48,701 nt of DNA from an uncultured Pseudomonadota bacterium (GCA_946479515.1 CAMLGF010000023.1:1-48701), one strand, 5' to 3'. Counted from the stretch's first letter, positions 17,074 to 27,972 are shown. Program-made: numbers and translations. Notes: generated by a model from the sequence alone, not told the origin.

Positions 17074-17077
<4 letters not shown>
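16343..17077 (+). CDS. ABC transporter ATP-binding protein, MacB/LolD type
   Basis: 244 residues from a GTG start at 16343. It shows Walker A (GSSGSGKST), Q-loop (VFQNFNLL), the signature LSGGQQQRVAIARAL, Walker B (LILADEPTGNLDS) and the H-loop histidine (VTHETD). The sequence type is that of the MacB/LolD/FtsE branch. In E. coli MacB the ATPase and permease are one polypeptide; here they are separate. The next gene starts within its last codons (4-base ATGA overlap at 17074-17077), indicating translational coupling. Confidence 0.93.
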
Positions 17078-18306
<1,229 letters not shown>

Positions 18307-18402
18307 GCAGGCAAGGATAACGGCGACTGCGCTCTCGGGCGTCCCCGCTCATCCGGGCGGGCGCGGCATATACTCCGGCCTCCTTCCGATGCGGACAGTG
18401 CA

Positions 18403-19770
18403 ATGAAATCGATTTCCCGTCGTGGCCTGCTCAAGTCCACTCTGGGGGCGGCCGCCGTTGGCGCGGCGCCGCTCATCATTCCGGCCCGCGTCTGGGGCGC
18501 CAACCGGCGCATCCGGGTCGGCCAGATCGGCTGTGGCCGCATCGCGCGGGCACACGACATGCCGGGCGTCATCAAATCGGGGCTGGCCGATTACGTCGCG
18601 GTCTGCGATCTCGACTCGCGGCGTGCGGCCGACGGCGTCGCGCTCCTCGAGAAGACCTACGCGGAACGCGGCATGAAGCTGCCCAAGGTCGCGGTGTATG
18701 GCAATTACCGCGAGCTGGTCGCGCGCAGGGACATCGATGCCGTGGTGATCAGCACGCCGGATCACTGGCACGCGGAGCTGGCGCTCGCGGCCGTCAAATC
18801 CGGCAAGGATGTCTATCTACAGAAGCCGTTCACCATGACGCATGCCGAAGGCGTGATCCTGCGGGACGCCGTGGCGCGTCACGGTCGCATCCTGCAGGTC
18901 GGCAGCCAGCAGCGCTCCTGGGAGCAGTTCCGGCGTGCCGCCGAGCTGATCCGCTCGGGCCGCATCGGCAACGTGCAGCGCGTGGAGATCGGCCTGCCCA
19001 CCGACCCGACCGCGCCGGACGCGCCGCCGGAGGCGGTGCCCGACAACCTCGACTACGGACAGTGGCTGGGCCCGACGCCGTTCGCGTACTACACGGAGAT
19101 GCGCGTGCATCCGCGCGAGGGCTACGGGCGGCCCGGGTGGCTGCGCCACGACGCGCATTGCCTGGGCATGATCACCGGCTGGGGCTCGCATCACTACGAC
19201 ACCATGCACTGGGCGCTGGAATTCGAGTACAGCGGTCCAGGTCTGGTGGAAGCACGCGGCGAATTTCCGTCCCCGGAGCGCATCTGGAACGTGCACGGCT
19301 CCTATGACATCACGCTGCACTACCCGAGAAACGTGCGGGTCAACGTTTCCGACAAGTACGACACCGGCCTCAAGTTCTACGGCGACGAGGGCTGGATCTG
19401 GGTGACGCGCGAGGGCACCGGTGCCACCTCGAGCGATCCCCAGGCCAAGGGCGCGGACCTGCCGCCGCTGGATGCCAGCGATCCGAAGATCCTCGACCCC
19501 GACGGGCTTTCGGTGCATCTGCCGGTGAGCAGATCGCATCACCGCAACTGGCTGGAATGCGTGGACTCACGCCGGCAACCGCTCGCGCCCGCGAACGTCG
19601 CACACAACAGCAACACCGCCTGCATCGTCAGCTGGATCGCGATGAAGCTGGGTCGCCCGCTGCACTGGGATCACCGGGCCGGCAGGTTCGACAACGATGC
19701 CGAGGCCAATGCCATGCTCACGCGGCCGGAGCGGTCGCCATACGGCGCTTTGCGCCTGGCTCGGGCCTGA
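18403..19770 (+). CDS. Gfo/Idh/MocA-family oxidoreductase with twin-arginine signal
   Basis: 455 residues. The N-terminus SISRRGLLKSTLGAAAVGAA is a twin-arginine (Tat) signal, implying export of the folded protein, as for Zymomonas glucose-fructose oxidoreductase. The Rossmann domain starts at IRVGQIGCGRIARAH, and the sugar-binding alpha/beta domain follows. The usual EKP motif reads QKP at 140-142, keeping the lysine (K141). An active-site-type WGSHHYDTMHWAL segment holds the histidine region. A -10-like TATACT lies at 18369-18374. Its stop overlaps the start of the next oxidoreductase (TGATG), so the two are coupled. Substrate unknown; a sugar or cyclitol is likely for the family. Confidence 0.88.
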   Translation: MKSISRRGLLKSTLGAAAVGAAPLIIPARVWGANRRIRVGQIGCGRIARAHDMPGVIKSGLADYVAVCDLDSRRAADGVALLEKTYAERGMKLPKVAVYGNYRELVARRDIDAVVISTPDHWHAELALAAVKSGKDVYLQKPFTMTHAEGVILRDAVARHGRILQVGSQQRSWEQFRRAAELIRSGRIGNVQRVEIGLPTDPTAPDAPPEAVPDNLDYGQWLGPTPFAYYTEMRVHPREGYGRPGWLRHDAHCLGMITGWGSHHYDTMHWALEFEYSGPGLVEARGEFPSPERIWNVHGSYDITLHYPRNVRVNVSDKYDTGLKFYGDEGWIWVTREGTGATSSDPQAKGADLPPLDASDPKILDPDGLSVHLPVSRSHHRNWLECVDSRRQPLAPANVAHNSNTACIVSWIAMKLGRPLHWDHRAGRFDNDAEANAMLTRPERSPYGALRLARA

Positions 19771-21179
19771 TGCGCATGCAGGTCGGCAAACTCATGGCGG
19801 CCGCGTGCGCGGCCGCAACCCTGTCCGTGGCGTCGGCCACGCTCGCCAAGGAAGATACCGTGCATCTGATCACCGTCGACCCGGGGCATTTCCACGCCGC
19901 GCTGGTACAGAAATTCATGTTGCCGGGCGTCGATCCGGTGGTCGAGGTCTTTGCGCCGGCCGGGCCCGATCTCGATCAGCATCTCGCACGCATCGAGAGT
20001 TTCAACCAGCGGAAGGACGATCCCACGCGCTGGGTCGAGAACGTGCACACCGAGGGTGATTTCCTCGCGCAGGCGGTCCACCAGGCGCTCGGCGGCGACG
20101 CGACGCCCGCGCAGGCGCAGCAGGCCGCGCGGCGGCACGTGGTGGTGCTCTCGGGCAACAACGCGCGCAAGAGCGAATACATCACGCGCTTCATCGACGC
20201 CGGAGTGAACGTGCTGGCGGACAAACCCATGGTGATCCGCCCCGAGGAGATGCCTGCCCTCGAGGCCGCCTTCGCCGCGGCGAAGCGCAAGGGCGTGCTG
20301 CTCTACGACATCATGACCGAGCGCTTCGAGATCACGACCCTCCTGCAGCGCGAATTGTCGAGGCACCAGGAATTGTTCGGCACCCTCGAAGCTGGCACGG
20401 CCGATGATCCGTCGGTGACCAAGATCAGCGTGCACAATTTCTCGAAGGTGGTGGCGGGCGCGCAGCTGCTGCGCCCGCAGTGGTTCTTCGATCCCGAGCA
20501 GCAGGGCGCGGGCATCGTCGACGTCACCACGCACCTGGTGGACCTCGTGCAGTGGGAGGCGTTTCCCGAAGTCGCGCTGCAGCGCTCCGACGTCACGGTG
20601 CTGTCGGCGCGCCGCTGGCCGACGAAACTGACGCTGGCGCAATTTTCGCGCCTGACGGGAGCCAAGGCCTTCCCGGACTTCCTGTCGCGCTACGTCGCCG
20701 ACGGTGTGCTGCTGGCGCCGTCGAATGGCGAGTTCACGTACCGTCTCAAAGGCATTCACGCCAGGATCTCGGTCACCTGGGACTTCGAAGCGCCGCCTGG
20801 AGCGGGCGACACGCATTTTTCGGTCATGCGCGGCACGCGGGCGTCGCTGACCATCCGGCAGGGCGCCGACCAGGGATACAAGCCCGTGCTCTACGTCGAA
20901 CGCCGGGCATCCGTCCCTGCGGCCGATCACGAGCAGGCGCTGCGCGCCGCCATTGCGCAGGTTGCGAAGCAGTACCCGGGCGTGGATGTGCGGCGCGAGG
21001 GTGCGCATTTCGTGGTGACGGTGCCCGAGAAGTACCACGTGGGCCACGAAGCGCACTTCACGCAGGTCACGGAGAATTTCCTGAAGTACCTGCGCGCCGG
21101 CGAGCTTCCGCAATGGGAAGTGCCGAACATGCTGACCAAGTACGCCACCATCATGCAGGCGTACGAAATGAGCCGCTGA
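19770..21179 (+). CDS. Second exported Gfo/Idh/MocA-type oxidoreductase (Oxidoreduct_C-like)
   Basis: 469 residues from ATG 19770, which shares its A with the preceding stop; the frame is open upstream inside the neighbour, so this start rests on the signal peptide it exposes (MRMQVGKLMAAACAAATLSV, cleavage near ATLAKE). The Rossmann-like part starts VHLITVDPGHFHAALVQK, a form typical of the family with a putative oxidoreductase C-terminal domain. A DKP motif (NVLADKPMVIRPEE) replaces EKP. WFFDPEQQGAGIVDVTTHLV carries the histidine of the second domain. The overlap with the first oxidoreductase suggests a functional pair acting on the same compound. Confidence 0.82.
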   Translation: MRMQVGKLMAAACAAATLSVASATLAKEDTVHLITVDPGHFHAALVQKFMLPGVDPVVEVFAPAGPDLDQHLARIESFNQRKDDPTRWVENVHTEGDFLAQAVHQALGGDATPAQAQQAARRHVVVLSGNNARKSEYITRFIDAGVNVLADKPMVIRPEEMPALEAAFAAAKRKGVLLYDIMTERFEITTLLQRELSRHQELFGTLEAGTADDPSVTKISVHNFSKVVAGAQLLRPQWFFDPEQQGAGIVDVTTHLVDLVQWEAFPEVALQRSDVTVLSARRWPTKLTLAQFSRLTGAKAFPDFLSRYVADGVLLAPSNGEFTYRLKGIHARISVTWDFEAPPGAGDTHFSVMRGTRASLTIRQGADQGYKPVLYVERRASVPAADHEQALRAAIAQVAKQYPGVDVRREGAHFVVTVPEKYHVGHEAHFTQVTENFLKYLRAGELPQWEVPNMLTKYATIMQAYEMSR

Positions 21180-21334
21180 GTCGCCGAGCGGAGGCTGCTG
21201 GCTGCCCTGTTTCGCACCGGAACGCAGGCCGCCCACCGCGATCTGCCTCCTCGTAGTGCAGTGGTCGCTTCAGGAATCGCCGTGGCGCGCAAAAATCACT
21301 CGCATTTCCTGCACGAAGTTTGCAGGCTTCGCGC

Positions 21335-23884
21335 ATGAGCACCACCGTGACGAACCTGCCGGCAGCCGCCCCGGCCATGAGCACCCTGAACGAAAAAGGC
21401 GAGGAGCGCATTGCGCTGACCAAGGAAGCGCTCAAGCACGCCTTCCTCGATAATCTGTTCTACATCCAGGGCAAGTTCCCGGCGCTGGCCACCAAGACCG
21501 ACTACTACATGGCGCTGGCCTACGCCGTGCGCGACCGCATGTTGCAGCGCTGGATCAGCACCGCGGCCACGTACACCCGCCGCGGCTCGCGCACGGTGTC
21601 GTACCTCTCGGCCGAATTCCTCATGGGCCCGCACCTCGGCAACAATCTCATCAATCTCGGGATCTACGAGACGGCGCGCACGGCGGTCGCCGAGCTCGGG
21701 CTCGATCTCGAGGAATTGCTGGCGCACGAGGACGAGCCGGGCCTCGGCAACGGCGGCCTCGGGCGGCTCGCCGCCTGCTTCATCGATTCGCTGGCCACGC
21801 TCGAAGTGCCCGCGCTCGGCTACGGCATCCGCTATGAATTCGGCATCTTCCAGCAGGACATCGTCGATGGCTGGCAGGTGGAGAAGACCGACAAATGGCT
21901 GCGCTATGGCAATCCCTGGGAGATCGCCCGGCCCGAGTGGTGCGTGGCGGTGAAATTCGGCGGCCACACCGAGGTGTGGTACGACGAATACCAGCGCAAG
22001 CGCACGCGCTGGGTGCCCGAGCGCATCGTCAATGGCATTCCCTACGACACGCCCATTCTCGGTTATCACGTGAACACCGCCAACACCCTGCGTCTGTGGA
22101 AGGCGGAAGCTCCGGAGTCCTTCGACTTCAGCACCTTCAATCGCGGCGACTACTACGGCGCTGTGAATCAGAAAGTCGCGAGCGAGAATCTCACCAAGGT
22201 GCTGTATCCCAACGACGAGCAGGCCAGGGGCAAGGAGCTGCGTCTCGAGCAGCAATATTTCTTCGTCAGCTGCTCGCTCCAGGACATGCTGCGCGTCTGC
22301 CGCGTGCAGAAGATCCCGCCGGAGCGTTTCCACGAGAAGTTCGCCATCCAGCTCAACGACACCCATCCTTCGATCGCGGTGGCCGAGCTCATGCGGTTGC
22401 TGGTCGACGAGCAGAACCTGGACTGGGAGCGCGCCTGGAGCATCACCCGGCGTACCTTCGCCTACACCAATCACACGCTGCTGCCCGAGGCGCTGGAGCG
22501 CTGGCCCCTGGGCATGTTCCAGCGCCTGCTGCCACGGCTGCTCGAGATCATCTACGAGATCAACGCGCGCTTCCTCGACGAGGTGCGCATGGCCTTCTTC
22601 GGCAGCGAGGAGCGGATCCGGCGGCTGTCGCTGATCGATGAATCCGGCGAGCGCTACATCCGCATGGCACATCTGGCCAGCGTCGGCAGCCACGCCATCA
22701 ACGGCGTGGCCGCGCTGCACTCCGAACTGTTGAAGAGTGACGTGCTGCGCGACTTCGCGGAGCTCTGGCCGCAGAAGTTCTCCAACAAGACCAACGGCGT
22801 GACGCCGCGCCGCTGGCTGGTCCTGTCGAATCCGCGCCTCGCGCACTGCATCACGCAGCGCATCGGCGAGGAATGGATTCGCGACCTCGCGCAGCTGCGC
22901 AGGCTCGAACCGCTGGCGGACGACGCGGAGTTCCGAACCGAGTGGCGCCGCATCAAGCATGCCAACAAGGCGGCGCTGGCGACCCTGATCGAGGAGCGTA
23001 CCGGGGTGGTGGTGAACCCTTCGGCCATTTTCGACGTTCAGGTCAAGCGCATCCACGAATACAAGCGCCAGCACCTGAACATCCTGCACGTCATCGGTCT
23101 CTATCATCGCCTCAAGACCGACCCGAAGTTCACGATGCAGCCGCGGGTCTTCATCTTCGGCGGCAAGGCCGCACCCGGCTACTACCTGGCCAAGCTCATC
23201 ATCCGGCTGATCACCGCCGCCGCCGAAATCATCAACCGTGATCCGGGGGTGCGCGATCTCATCAAGGTCGTGTTCCTGCCGAATTTCAACGTGACCAACG
23301 GGCAGCGCATCTATCCGGCCGCCGATCTTTCGGAACAGATTTCCACCGCGGGCAAGGAGGCCTCGGGCACGGGCAACATGAAATTCCAGATGAACGGCGC
23401 GCTCACCATCGGTACGGTGGATGGCGCCAACATCGAGATCTGCGAGGAAGTGGGCGTCGAGAATTTCTTCCTGTTCGGGCTCGAGGCGCACGAGGTCGCG
23501 GCGCGCCGGGCGGCGGGCTACCGGCCGCTGGAATTCCTCGAACAGAACGAGGAGCTGCAGGCCGTGCTGCAGCTCATCCAGGAAGGCTTCTTCTCGCGCG
23601 GCAACAGCACGCAGTTCCAGCCGCTCATCGACAATCTCGTCTACCACGATCCGTACTTCGTGCTCGCGGACTACCAGTCGTATGCGGATTGCCAGTCGCT
23701 GGTCGACCAGACTTACGCCGACACCGAGGCGTGGTCGCGCATGTCCATTCTCAACGCGGCGCGGTCCGGGAAGTTCTCGTCGGATCGGACGATCCGCGAG
23801 TACTGCGACGAGATCTGGCATGCGCAGCCCGTGCACGTCGAGCTGATCTCGCAAGAAGAGGTGAAGGCCGGGCTGGTGCAGTGA
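21335..23884 (+). CDS. glgP: Glycogen/starch/maltodextrin phosphorylase
   Basis: 849 residues (E. coli GlgP is 815), starting at ATG 21335; a TTG start 15 bases upstream is less likely. It phosphorolyses alpha-1,4-glucan ends to glucose-1-phosphate in the cytoplasm. Diagnostic stretches are YLSAEFLMGPHLGNNLINLG, DEPGLGNGGLGRLAACFIDS, and the pyridoxal-phosphate site ASGTGNMKFQMNGAL with K683 as the Schiff-base lysine, followed by IGTVDGANIEI. The start region has a small hairpin (CCTGCA 21308-21313 with TGCAGG 21321-21326) covering the weak Shine-Dalgarno. No other glycogen gene lies alongside. A choice between GlgP and MalP cannot be made from sequence alone. Confidence 0.93.
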   Translation: MSTTVTNLPAAAPAMSTLNEKGEERIALTKEALKHAFLDNLFYIQGKFPALATKTDYYMALAYAVRDRMLQRWISTAATYTRRGSRTVSYLSAEFLMGPHLGNNLINLGIYETARTAVAELGLDLEELLAHEDEPGLGNGGLGRLAACFIDSLATLEVPALGYGIRYEFGIFQQDIVDGWQVEKTDKWLRYGNPWEIARPEWCVAVKFGGHTEVWYDEYQRKRTRWVPERIVNGIPYDTPILGYHVNTANTLRLWKAEAPESFDFSTFNRGDYYGAVNQKVASENLTKVLYPNDEQARGKELRLEQQYFFVSCSLQDMLRVCRVQKIPPERFHEKFAIQLNDTHPSIAVAELMRLLVDEQNLDWERAWSITRRTFAYTNHTLLPEALERWPLGMFQRLLPRLLEIIYEINARFLDEVRMAFFGSEERIRRLSLIDESGERYIRMAHLASVGSHAINGVAALHSELLKSDVLRDFAELWPQKFSNKTNGVTPRRWLVLSNPRLAHCITQRIGEEWIRDLAQLRRLEPLADDAEFRTEWRRIKHANKAALATLIEERTGVVVNPSAIFDVQVKRIHEYKRQHLNILHVIGLYHRLKTDPKFTMQPRVFIFGGKAAPGYYLAKLIIRLITAAAEIINRDPGVRDLIKVVFLPNFNVTNGQRIYPAADLSEQISTAGKEASGTGNMKFQMNGALTIGTVDGANIEICEEVGVENFFLFGLEAHEVAARRAAGYRPLEFLEQNEELQAVLQLIQEGFFSRGNSTQFQPLIDNLVYHDPYFVLADYQSYADCQSLVDQTYADTEAWSRMSILNAARSGKFSSDRTIREYCDEIWHAQPVHVELISQEEVKAGLVQ

Positions 23885-23979
23885 GGCATCCGCTCCGATA
23901 GCGGACCTCGGGGTGAGCCGCGTCTCCAGAAATGGCACCATGGCCTCACTCTGAGCCGGGCGAGCACGGGAGATCACGC

Positions 23980-25158
23980 ATGCGTCAGTTCTTTCTCAAA
24001 CTATCGCTGGGCGCCGCGTCTGCCGCGATCGCCCTGTGGGGCAACGCCGCCGCGCTGCCCAAGACCGAGCTCACCACGGTGCCGCCCGATCCCAAGGCGG
24101 TGGCACTGATCCAGGAGCTGGCTTTTCCGGAGGCGCCCGTGGCCCTGCGCGATCAACCCGGCTGGCAGCGACCGAAGCGCATCGTGCTGTCGGCGGCCGG
24201 ACCCTACAATCCCAACGATCCCAAGACGCTCGCGGCCTGGAAGGCCGTGTCGCCGGGCATCGAGCTGGTCGTGGTGCGGGGACTGGATGAAATGGTCGCC
24301 CAGGCCGCGACCGCCGACGCGCTGCTGGGGGTGGACAACCTGGTCTGTGACGAACGCGTGCTGGCGGTCGCGAAGCGCGTGCGCTGGATAGGCGTGTATT
24401 CAGCCGGCGTGGAATCCTGCCTCGGCAAGAGTGGGGTGGACCGCCCCGGCCTCAGTGTCACCAACATGCGGGCGGTGGCGGGGCCGGTGATGGCCGAGCA
24501 TTGCCTCGCGCTCATGTTCGGGCTGTCGCGGTCGCTGCAGGTGTCCATCGGCCGCCAGGCCACGGGCGAAGGCTGGAGCAACAATTTCTCGGGTTCACGC
24601 CCGCAGGCGCTCTCGGGCAAGACGCTGCTGATTGCCGGACTCGGCGGCATCGGTCTGGAAGTGGCCAAGCGCGCCCATGCCCTGGGCATGACCGTGATCG
24701 CCACGCGCAACAGCTCACGCGAGGGGCCCGACTACGTGAGCTATGTGGGCCTGCCGGATGAACTGCCCACGCTCATCGCGAAAGCCGATGTCGTGGTGTC
24801 GGCGCTGCCCCTGGTGCCCGCGACCACGCACTTGTTCGACGCCCGGATGTTCGCGCGCATGAAGAGCAGCGCGTTCTTCATCAACGTCGGGCGGGGCGGC
24901 AGCGTGGTGACGAACGACCTGGTGGCGGCGCTCAATGCCGGCACCCTTGCCGGTGCGGGCCTGGACGTCACCGATCCCGAGCCGCTGCCGCGGGACCACC
25001 CGCTGTGGAAGGCCAAGAACATCATCATCACGCCGCACATGTCGGCGCAATCGGACCTCGGGCAGGTCGCGCGTGAACTGCTGTTGCGCGAACAGGTGCG
25101 CCGCTTTGCCTCCGGCGACAAACTTCTCGCCGTGGTCGATTTCAAGAAGGGCTATTGA
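23980..25158 (+). CDS. D-2-hydroxyacid dehydrogenase family protein with signal peptide
   Basis: 392 residues from ATG 23980 with a cgggaga Shine-Dalgarno at 23967-23973. The N-terminus MRQFFLKLSLGAASAAIALW up to NAAA looks like a Sec signal. The NAD-binding domain has GLGGIGLEVAKRAHALGM, and the catalytic triad is present: Arg in NVGRGGSVV, Glu in DVTDPEPLP and His in TPHMSAQS. Family members reduce or oxidise 2-hydroxyacids with NAD(P)H. Export of a soluble NAD-dependent enzyme is odd: either it keeps a bound cofactor or the leader is retained as an anchor. Substrate unknown. It is convergent with the M20 gene, 30 bases apart. Confidence 0.85.
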   Translation: MRQFFLKLSLGAASAAIALWGNAAALPKTELTTVPPDPKAVALIQELAFPEAPVALRDQPGWQRPKRIVLSAAGPYNPNDPKTLAAWKAVSPGIELVVVRGLDEMVAQAATADALLGVDNLVCDERVLAVAKRVRWIGVYSAGVESCLGKSGVDRPGLSVTNMRAVAGPVMAEHCLALMFGLSRSLQVSIGRQATGEGWSNNFSGSRPQALSGKTLLIAGLGGIGLEVAKRAHALGMTVIATRNSSREGPDYVSYVGLPDELPTLIAKADVVVSALPLVPATTHLFDARMFARMKSSAFFINVGRGGSVVTNDLVAALNAGTLAGAGLDVTDPEPLPRDHPLWKAKNIIITPHMSAQSDLGQVARELLLREQVRRFASGDKLLAVVDFKKGY

Positions 25159-25188
25159 GCGGCGCGACATCCATGCGCCGACGGCCGT

Positions 25189-26628
25189 TCACCGGCCGCC
25201 GGCGTATGTCCGGGCGAGGCGATAAAGGAACTCCCGCCCTTCGAGCAGCGACTGCACGCGGATGCGCTCATTGAGTCCGTGGGCATTGCTGGTGGCGCCG
25301 TCGCCGAACATGCCCGACACGCCGTAGCACGGAATACCCACCGGCGTGAGGAAGCGGCAGTCCGTGGCGCCGGAGCTCATGATGGGAATCACCGCGACGC
25401 CGGGAAACATGTCCTGGCTCAGCGCCTCGAGGGGACCCATCACCGTGCTCGACAGCGGCGGACCCGCACCGGCGGACTCCGGCTCAGACTGGAACTCGAC
25501 CTTGACGCCCGGGTCGTCGATGACCCGGACGAGCGCATCGCGAATATCTTCCTGCCGGTGCCCGGGATAGATGCGGCAATTGACGTTGGCCGTGGCGCGC
25601 TGGGGCAGGGCATTGGGCGCATGTCCGCCGGAGATCTGCGTCGCGACGCAGTTGGTCTGCAGGATGGCGTTCAGTGACGGGTCCTTGCGCAGGCGTTCCG
25701 CGGCCGCGGCGTCGCCCTCGGCGGCCGCGACCATGTCCGCGCCCTTGCTACCGCCTTCCACCCTGCCGAACTTCTCGAAGTAGGCGCGCGCCGTGTCGTT
25801 GAACTCGATCGGAAACGCATGCGCTTCGATCTTCGCGAGCGCATGCGCCAGCCGATAGATGGCGTTGTCGGGCATGGGGCGGGAGGAATGGCCGCCGGGG
25901 TTGGTCGTGGTCAGCGTGAAGTCCTGGTAGATCTTCTCGGCCGCGAGCACGCCGTGATACCGATACACGCCGGTGTGCTGATCGTAGCGGCCGCCGCCGC
26001 CCTCGTTGAGCGCGAACTGCGCGTCGATGAGATCGCGATGCCGCGCCACCAGATATTTCACGCCATTGAAGACGTTCGGCGTCTCTTCGCCGCAGGTGAG
26101 CGCCAGCGTGATGCCGCGCGAAGGCCGGTAACCTTCGCGCTTGAAGCGGACCATCATGTCGGCGAACACGGCGGCCATGGCCTTGTCGTCGGCGGACCCG
26201 CGGCCGTAGAAAAAGCCGTCTTCCTCCACGAGCGTGAACGGATCGCGCTGCCAGTCGGCGCGGTCGGCTTCGACGACGTCGATGTGCGCCAGGAGCAGGA
26301 GTGGCTTGCGTTGGCGATCCCTGCCGGCGAGGTGCGCGACCAGGTTACCCTGCCGGGGCCACCCGTCCGCCACGATGACCTGCGCGTCTGCTTCGGCATA
26401 GCCCGCCTTCAGCAGGCGCGCTCTCATCGCGTTTGCCGCATCGGTGCACGAGCCCGCCGAGAGCGTGGTGTTGATCTCGACCAGTTCCTCGTACAACTGG
26501 CGAAACTCCGTCTCGCCCGCGCGCGCCTGCTTCGAGGCGGTGGTCTGGCGGCTGGCCGTGATGTCGCTCGCGGCGGCGGGCAGAGCGGCGGCGAGCCCCG
26601 CGGCGAGGGCGAGATGCTTCAGTCGCAT
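25189..26628 (-). CDS. Exported M20-family metallohydrolase
   Basis: 479 residues with an N-terminal Sec signal (MRLKHLALAAGLAAALPAAA). The M20 di-zinc site is readable: HID in LLLLAHIDVVEAD, Asp in YGRGSADDKAM, the Glu pair in LTCGEETPN, the Glu of LNEGGGG and a C-terminal His in SNAHGLNERI. The dimerisation domain sits between about residues 220 and 345. M20 enzymes remove acyl or amino groups by amide hydrolysis (peptides, N-acyl amino acids, carbamoyl compounds). It is the last gene of a four-gene minus-strand run, 16 bases after the enolase-superfamily gene. Confidence 0.9.
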   Translation of the reverse strand: MRLKHLALAAGLAAALPAAASDITASRQTTASKQARAGETEFRQLYEELVEINTTLSAGSCTDAANAMRARLLKAGYAEADAQVIVADGWPRQGNLVAHLAGRDRQRKPLLLLAHIDVVEADRADWQRDPFTLVEEDGFFYGRGSADDKAMAAVFADMMVRFKREGYRPSRGITLALTCGEETPNVFNGVKYLVARHRDLIDAQFALNEGGGGRYDQHTGVYRYHGVLAAEKIYQDFTLTTTNPGGHSSRPMPDNAIYRLAHALAKIEAHAFPIEFNDTARAYFEKFGRVEGGSKGADMVAAAEGDAAAAERLRKDPSLNAILQTNCVATQISGGHAPNALPQRATANVNCRIYPGHRQEDIRDALVRVIDDPGVKVEFQSEPESAGAGPPLSSTVMGPLEALSQDMFPGVAVIPIMSSGATDCRFLTPVGIPCYGVSGMFGDGATSNAHGLNERIRVQSLLEGREFLYRLARTYAGGR

Positions 26629-26644
26629 GAGGACTCCTTCGGGT

Positions 26645-27934
26645 TCAGGGCGAAGTCAGGACTTCCTGCCTGTCGATTTTGGCACTGTCGAACTCGAGAC
26701 CGAATCCCGGTGTCTCGTGCAGGGTCACGAGACCGTTCACCGGCACCAGCGGATCCTTTAGGAACCACTGCTTCTCGGGCACGTGATTGAGCAGGTATTC
26801 GCCCACCGGGCAGACGGCGGGCGACTGGCTCGCGACGATGGCGAGCGCCGCATGCACGTTGTGGCAGTGGGGCATGACTCGCACGCCGTGCACCGAGGCG
26901 AGCTGGCAGATCTTCGCCACCTCGCTCACGCCGCCGCACCACTCGGGATCGGCCTGCACATAGTGCAACGCGTCGGCTTCCAGGAACTGTTCCACTTCCC
27001 AACGATTGTAGAAGTGCTCTCCCGTGGCCACGGGTACTGCGGTGGAGGCGCGCAGCCGGGCGAAGCTTTCGAGATCCGCGACGGGAAAAGCCTCTTCGAT
27101 GAACCAGGGACGGTGCTGCTCCACCTTGCGGCACCACTGCAAGGCGTATTGCAGGTCCCAACCCTGGTAGGCGTCGAAGCCGAGCTCGACATCGTCGCCG
27201 ACGGCCGCACGCAGCTCGCGCACCAGCGCGACGTTCAGATCCATGCCGCGCTGGCCATCGCCCGGGCCGTAGCCGAGAAACCATTTCTGGTGGATGAAGC
27301 CGTCCTTTTTCAACTGCGCGGCGCGCCGCGCGGCGGCGGCCGGTTCGATGGAGAAACCCAGGCAGCTGCCGTACACGCGCACGGGCTGCTGCGTCGGGCC
27401 ACCTAACAATCTGAATACCGGAACCCCGAGAAAACGTGCGCGCAGATCCCACAGCGCGTTGTCGCAATAACTGATGCCCATCATGTAATGGCCGGTGCGT
27501 GCGTGCCGGTTGGAGCGGTACATCTGGTCCCAGAGTTTCTCCACGGCCATGGCATCCTGGCCGACCAGCAGACGCCGCAGCGGCCCCAGGATGCTGGGTA
27601 TCGCCTCGGCATCGACATAGCCATACAGGCCGTCGTGACCGCCGCGCGTGCGGATGCGCACGTAATGATGCCGCGCCGTGATGGCTTCCTTCCTGGGCGT
27701 GGCGGAATCGCGATAGGGCGGGGGACGACGATCCGGATACAGGTGCAGCGGATTCACCTGGTACTGGCCATTGATGCCGCGGGTGACTTCGCGCGGCCCG
27801 GTGAGACGCACGATCTCCACGTCCTTGATGACCAGGTCCGCGAGATTCAGCGAGGCGGCGAGCGTCTCGCGCAGGGACAGCGAGGCCAGTGCCGATGCGG
27901 CGCCCAGCTGCTGGAGGAACTCTCTACGTTTCAC
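26645..27934 (-). CDS. Tat-exported enolase-superfamily (mandelate racemase/muconate lactonising) enzyme
   Basis: 429 residues. The N-terminus MKRREFLQQLGAASALASLS is a twin-arginine signal. The capping domain is followed by a TIM barrel with the candidate metal ligands Asp (LGFDAYQGW), Glu (WFIEEAFP) and Glu (VATGEHFYNRW), a Lys-bearing strand (HQKWFLGYG) and a catalytic-type His (PHCHNVHAAL). The family abstracts a proton next to a carboxylate, for example in sugar-acid dehydration or racemisation. The exact reaction is unknown. It lies 38 bases after the GNAT gene and 16 before the M20 gene, in one apparent operon. Confidence 0.87.
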   Translation of the reverse strand: MKRREFLQQLGAASALASLSLRETLAASLNLADLVIKDVEIVRLTGPREVTRGINGQYQVNPLHLYPDRRPPPYRDSATPRKEAITARHHYVRIRTRGGHDGLYGYVDAEAIPSILGPLRRLLVGQDAMAVEKLWDQMYRSNRHARTGHYMMGISYCDNALWDLRARFLGVPVFRLLGGPTQQPVRVYGSCLGFSIEPAAAARRAAQLKKDGFIHQKWFLGYGPGDGQRGMDLNVALVRELRAAVGDDVELGFDAYQGWDLQYALQWCRKVEQHRPWFIEEAFPVADLESFARLRASTAVPVATGEHFYNRWEVEQFLEADALHYVQADPEWCGGVSEVAKICQLASVHGVRVMPHCHNVHAALAIVASQSPAVCPVGEYLLNHVPEKQWFLKDPLVPVNGLVTLHETPGFGLEFDSAKIDRQEVLTSP

Positions 27935-27972
27935 TGGCGAGACTCCGTCGCGAGCTTGTTGCAGGCAGGGCC

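Noticed and set aside
18346..18374. Full sigma-70 promoter before the Tat oxidoreductase gene
   Set aside because: TATACT is a good -10, but the -35 position (CGCTCA) matches only two of six bases.
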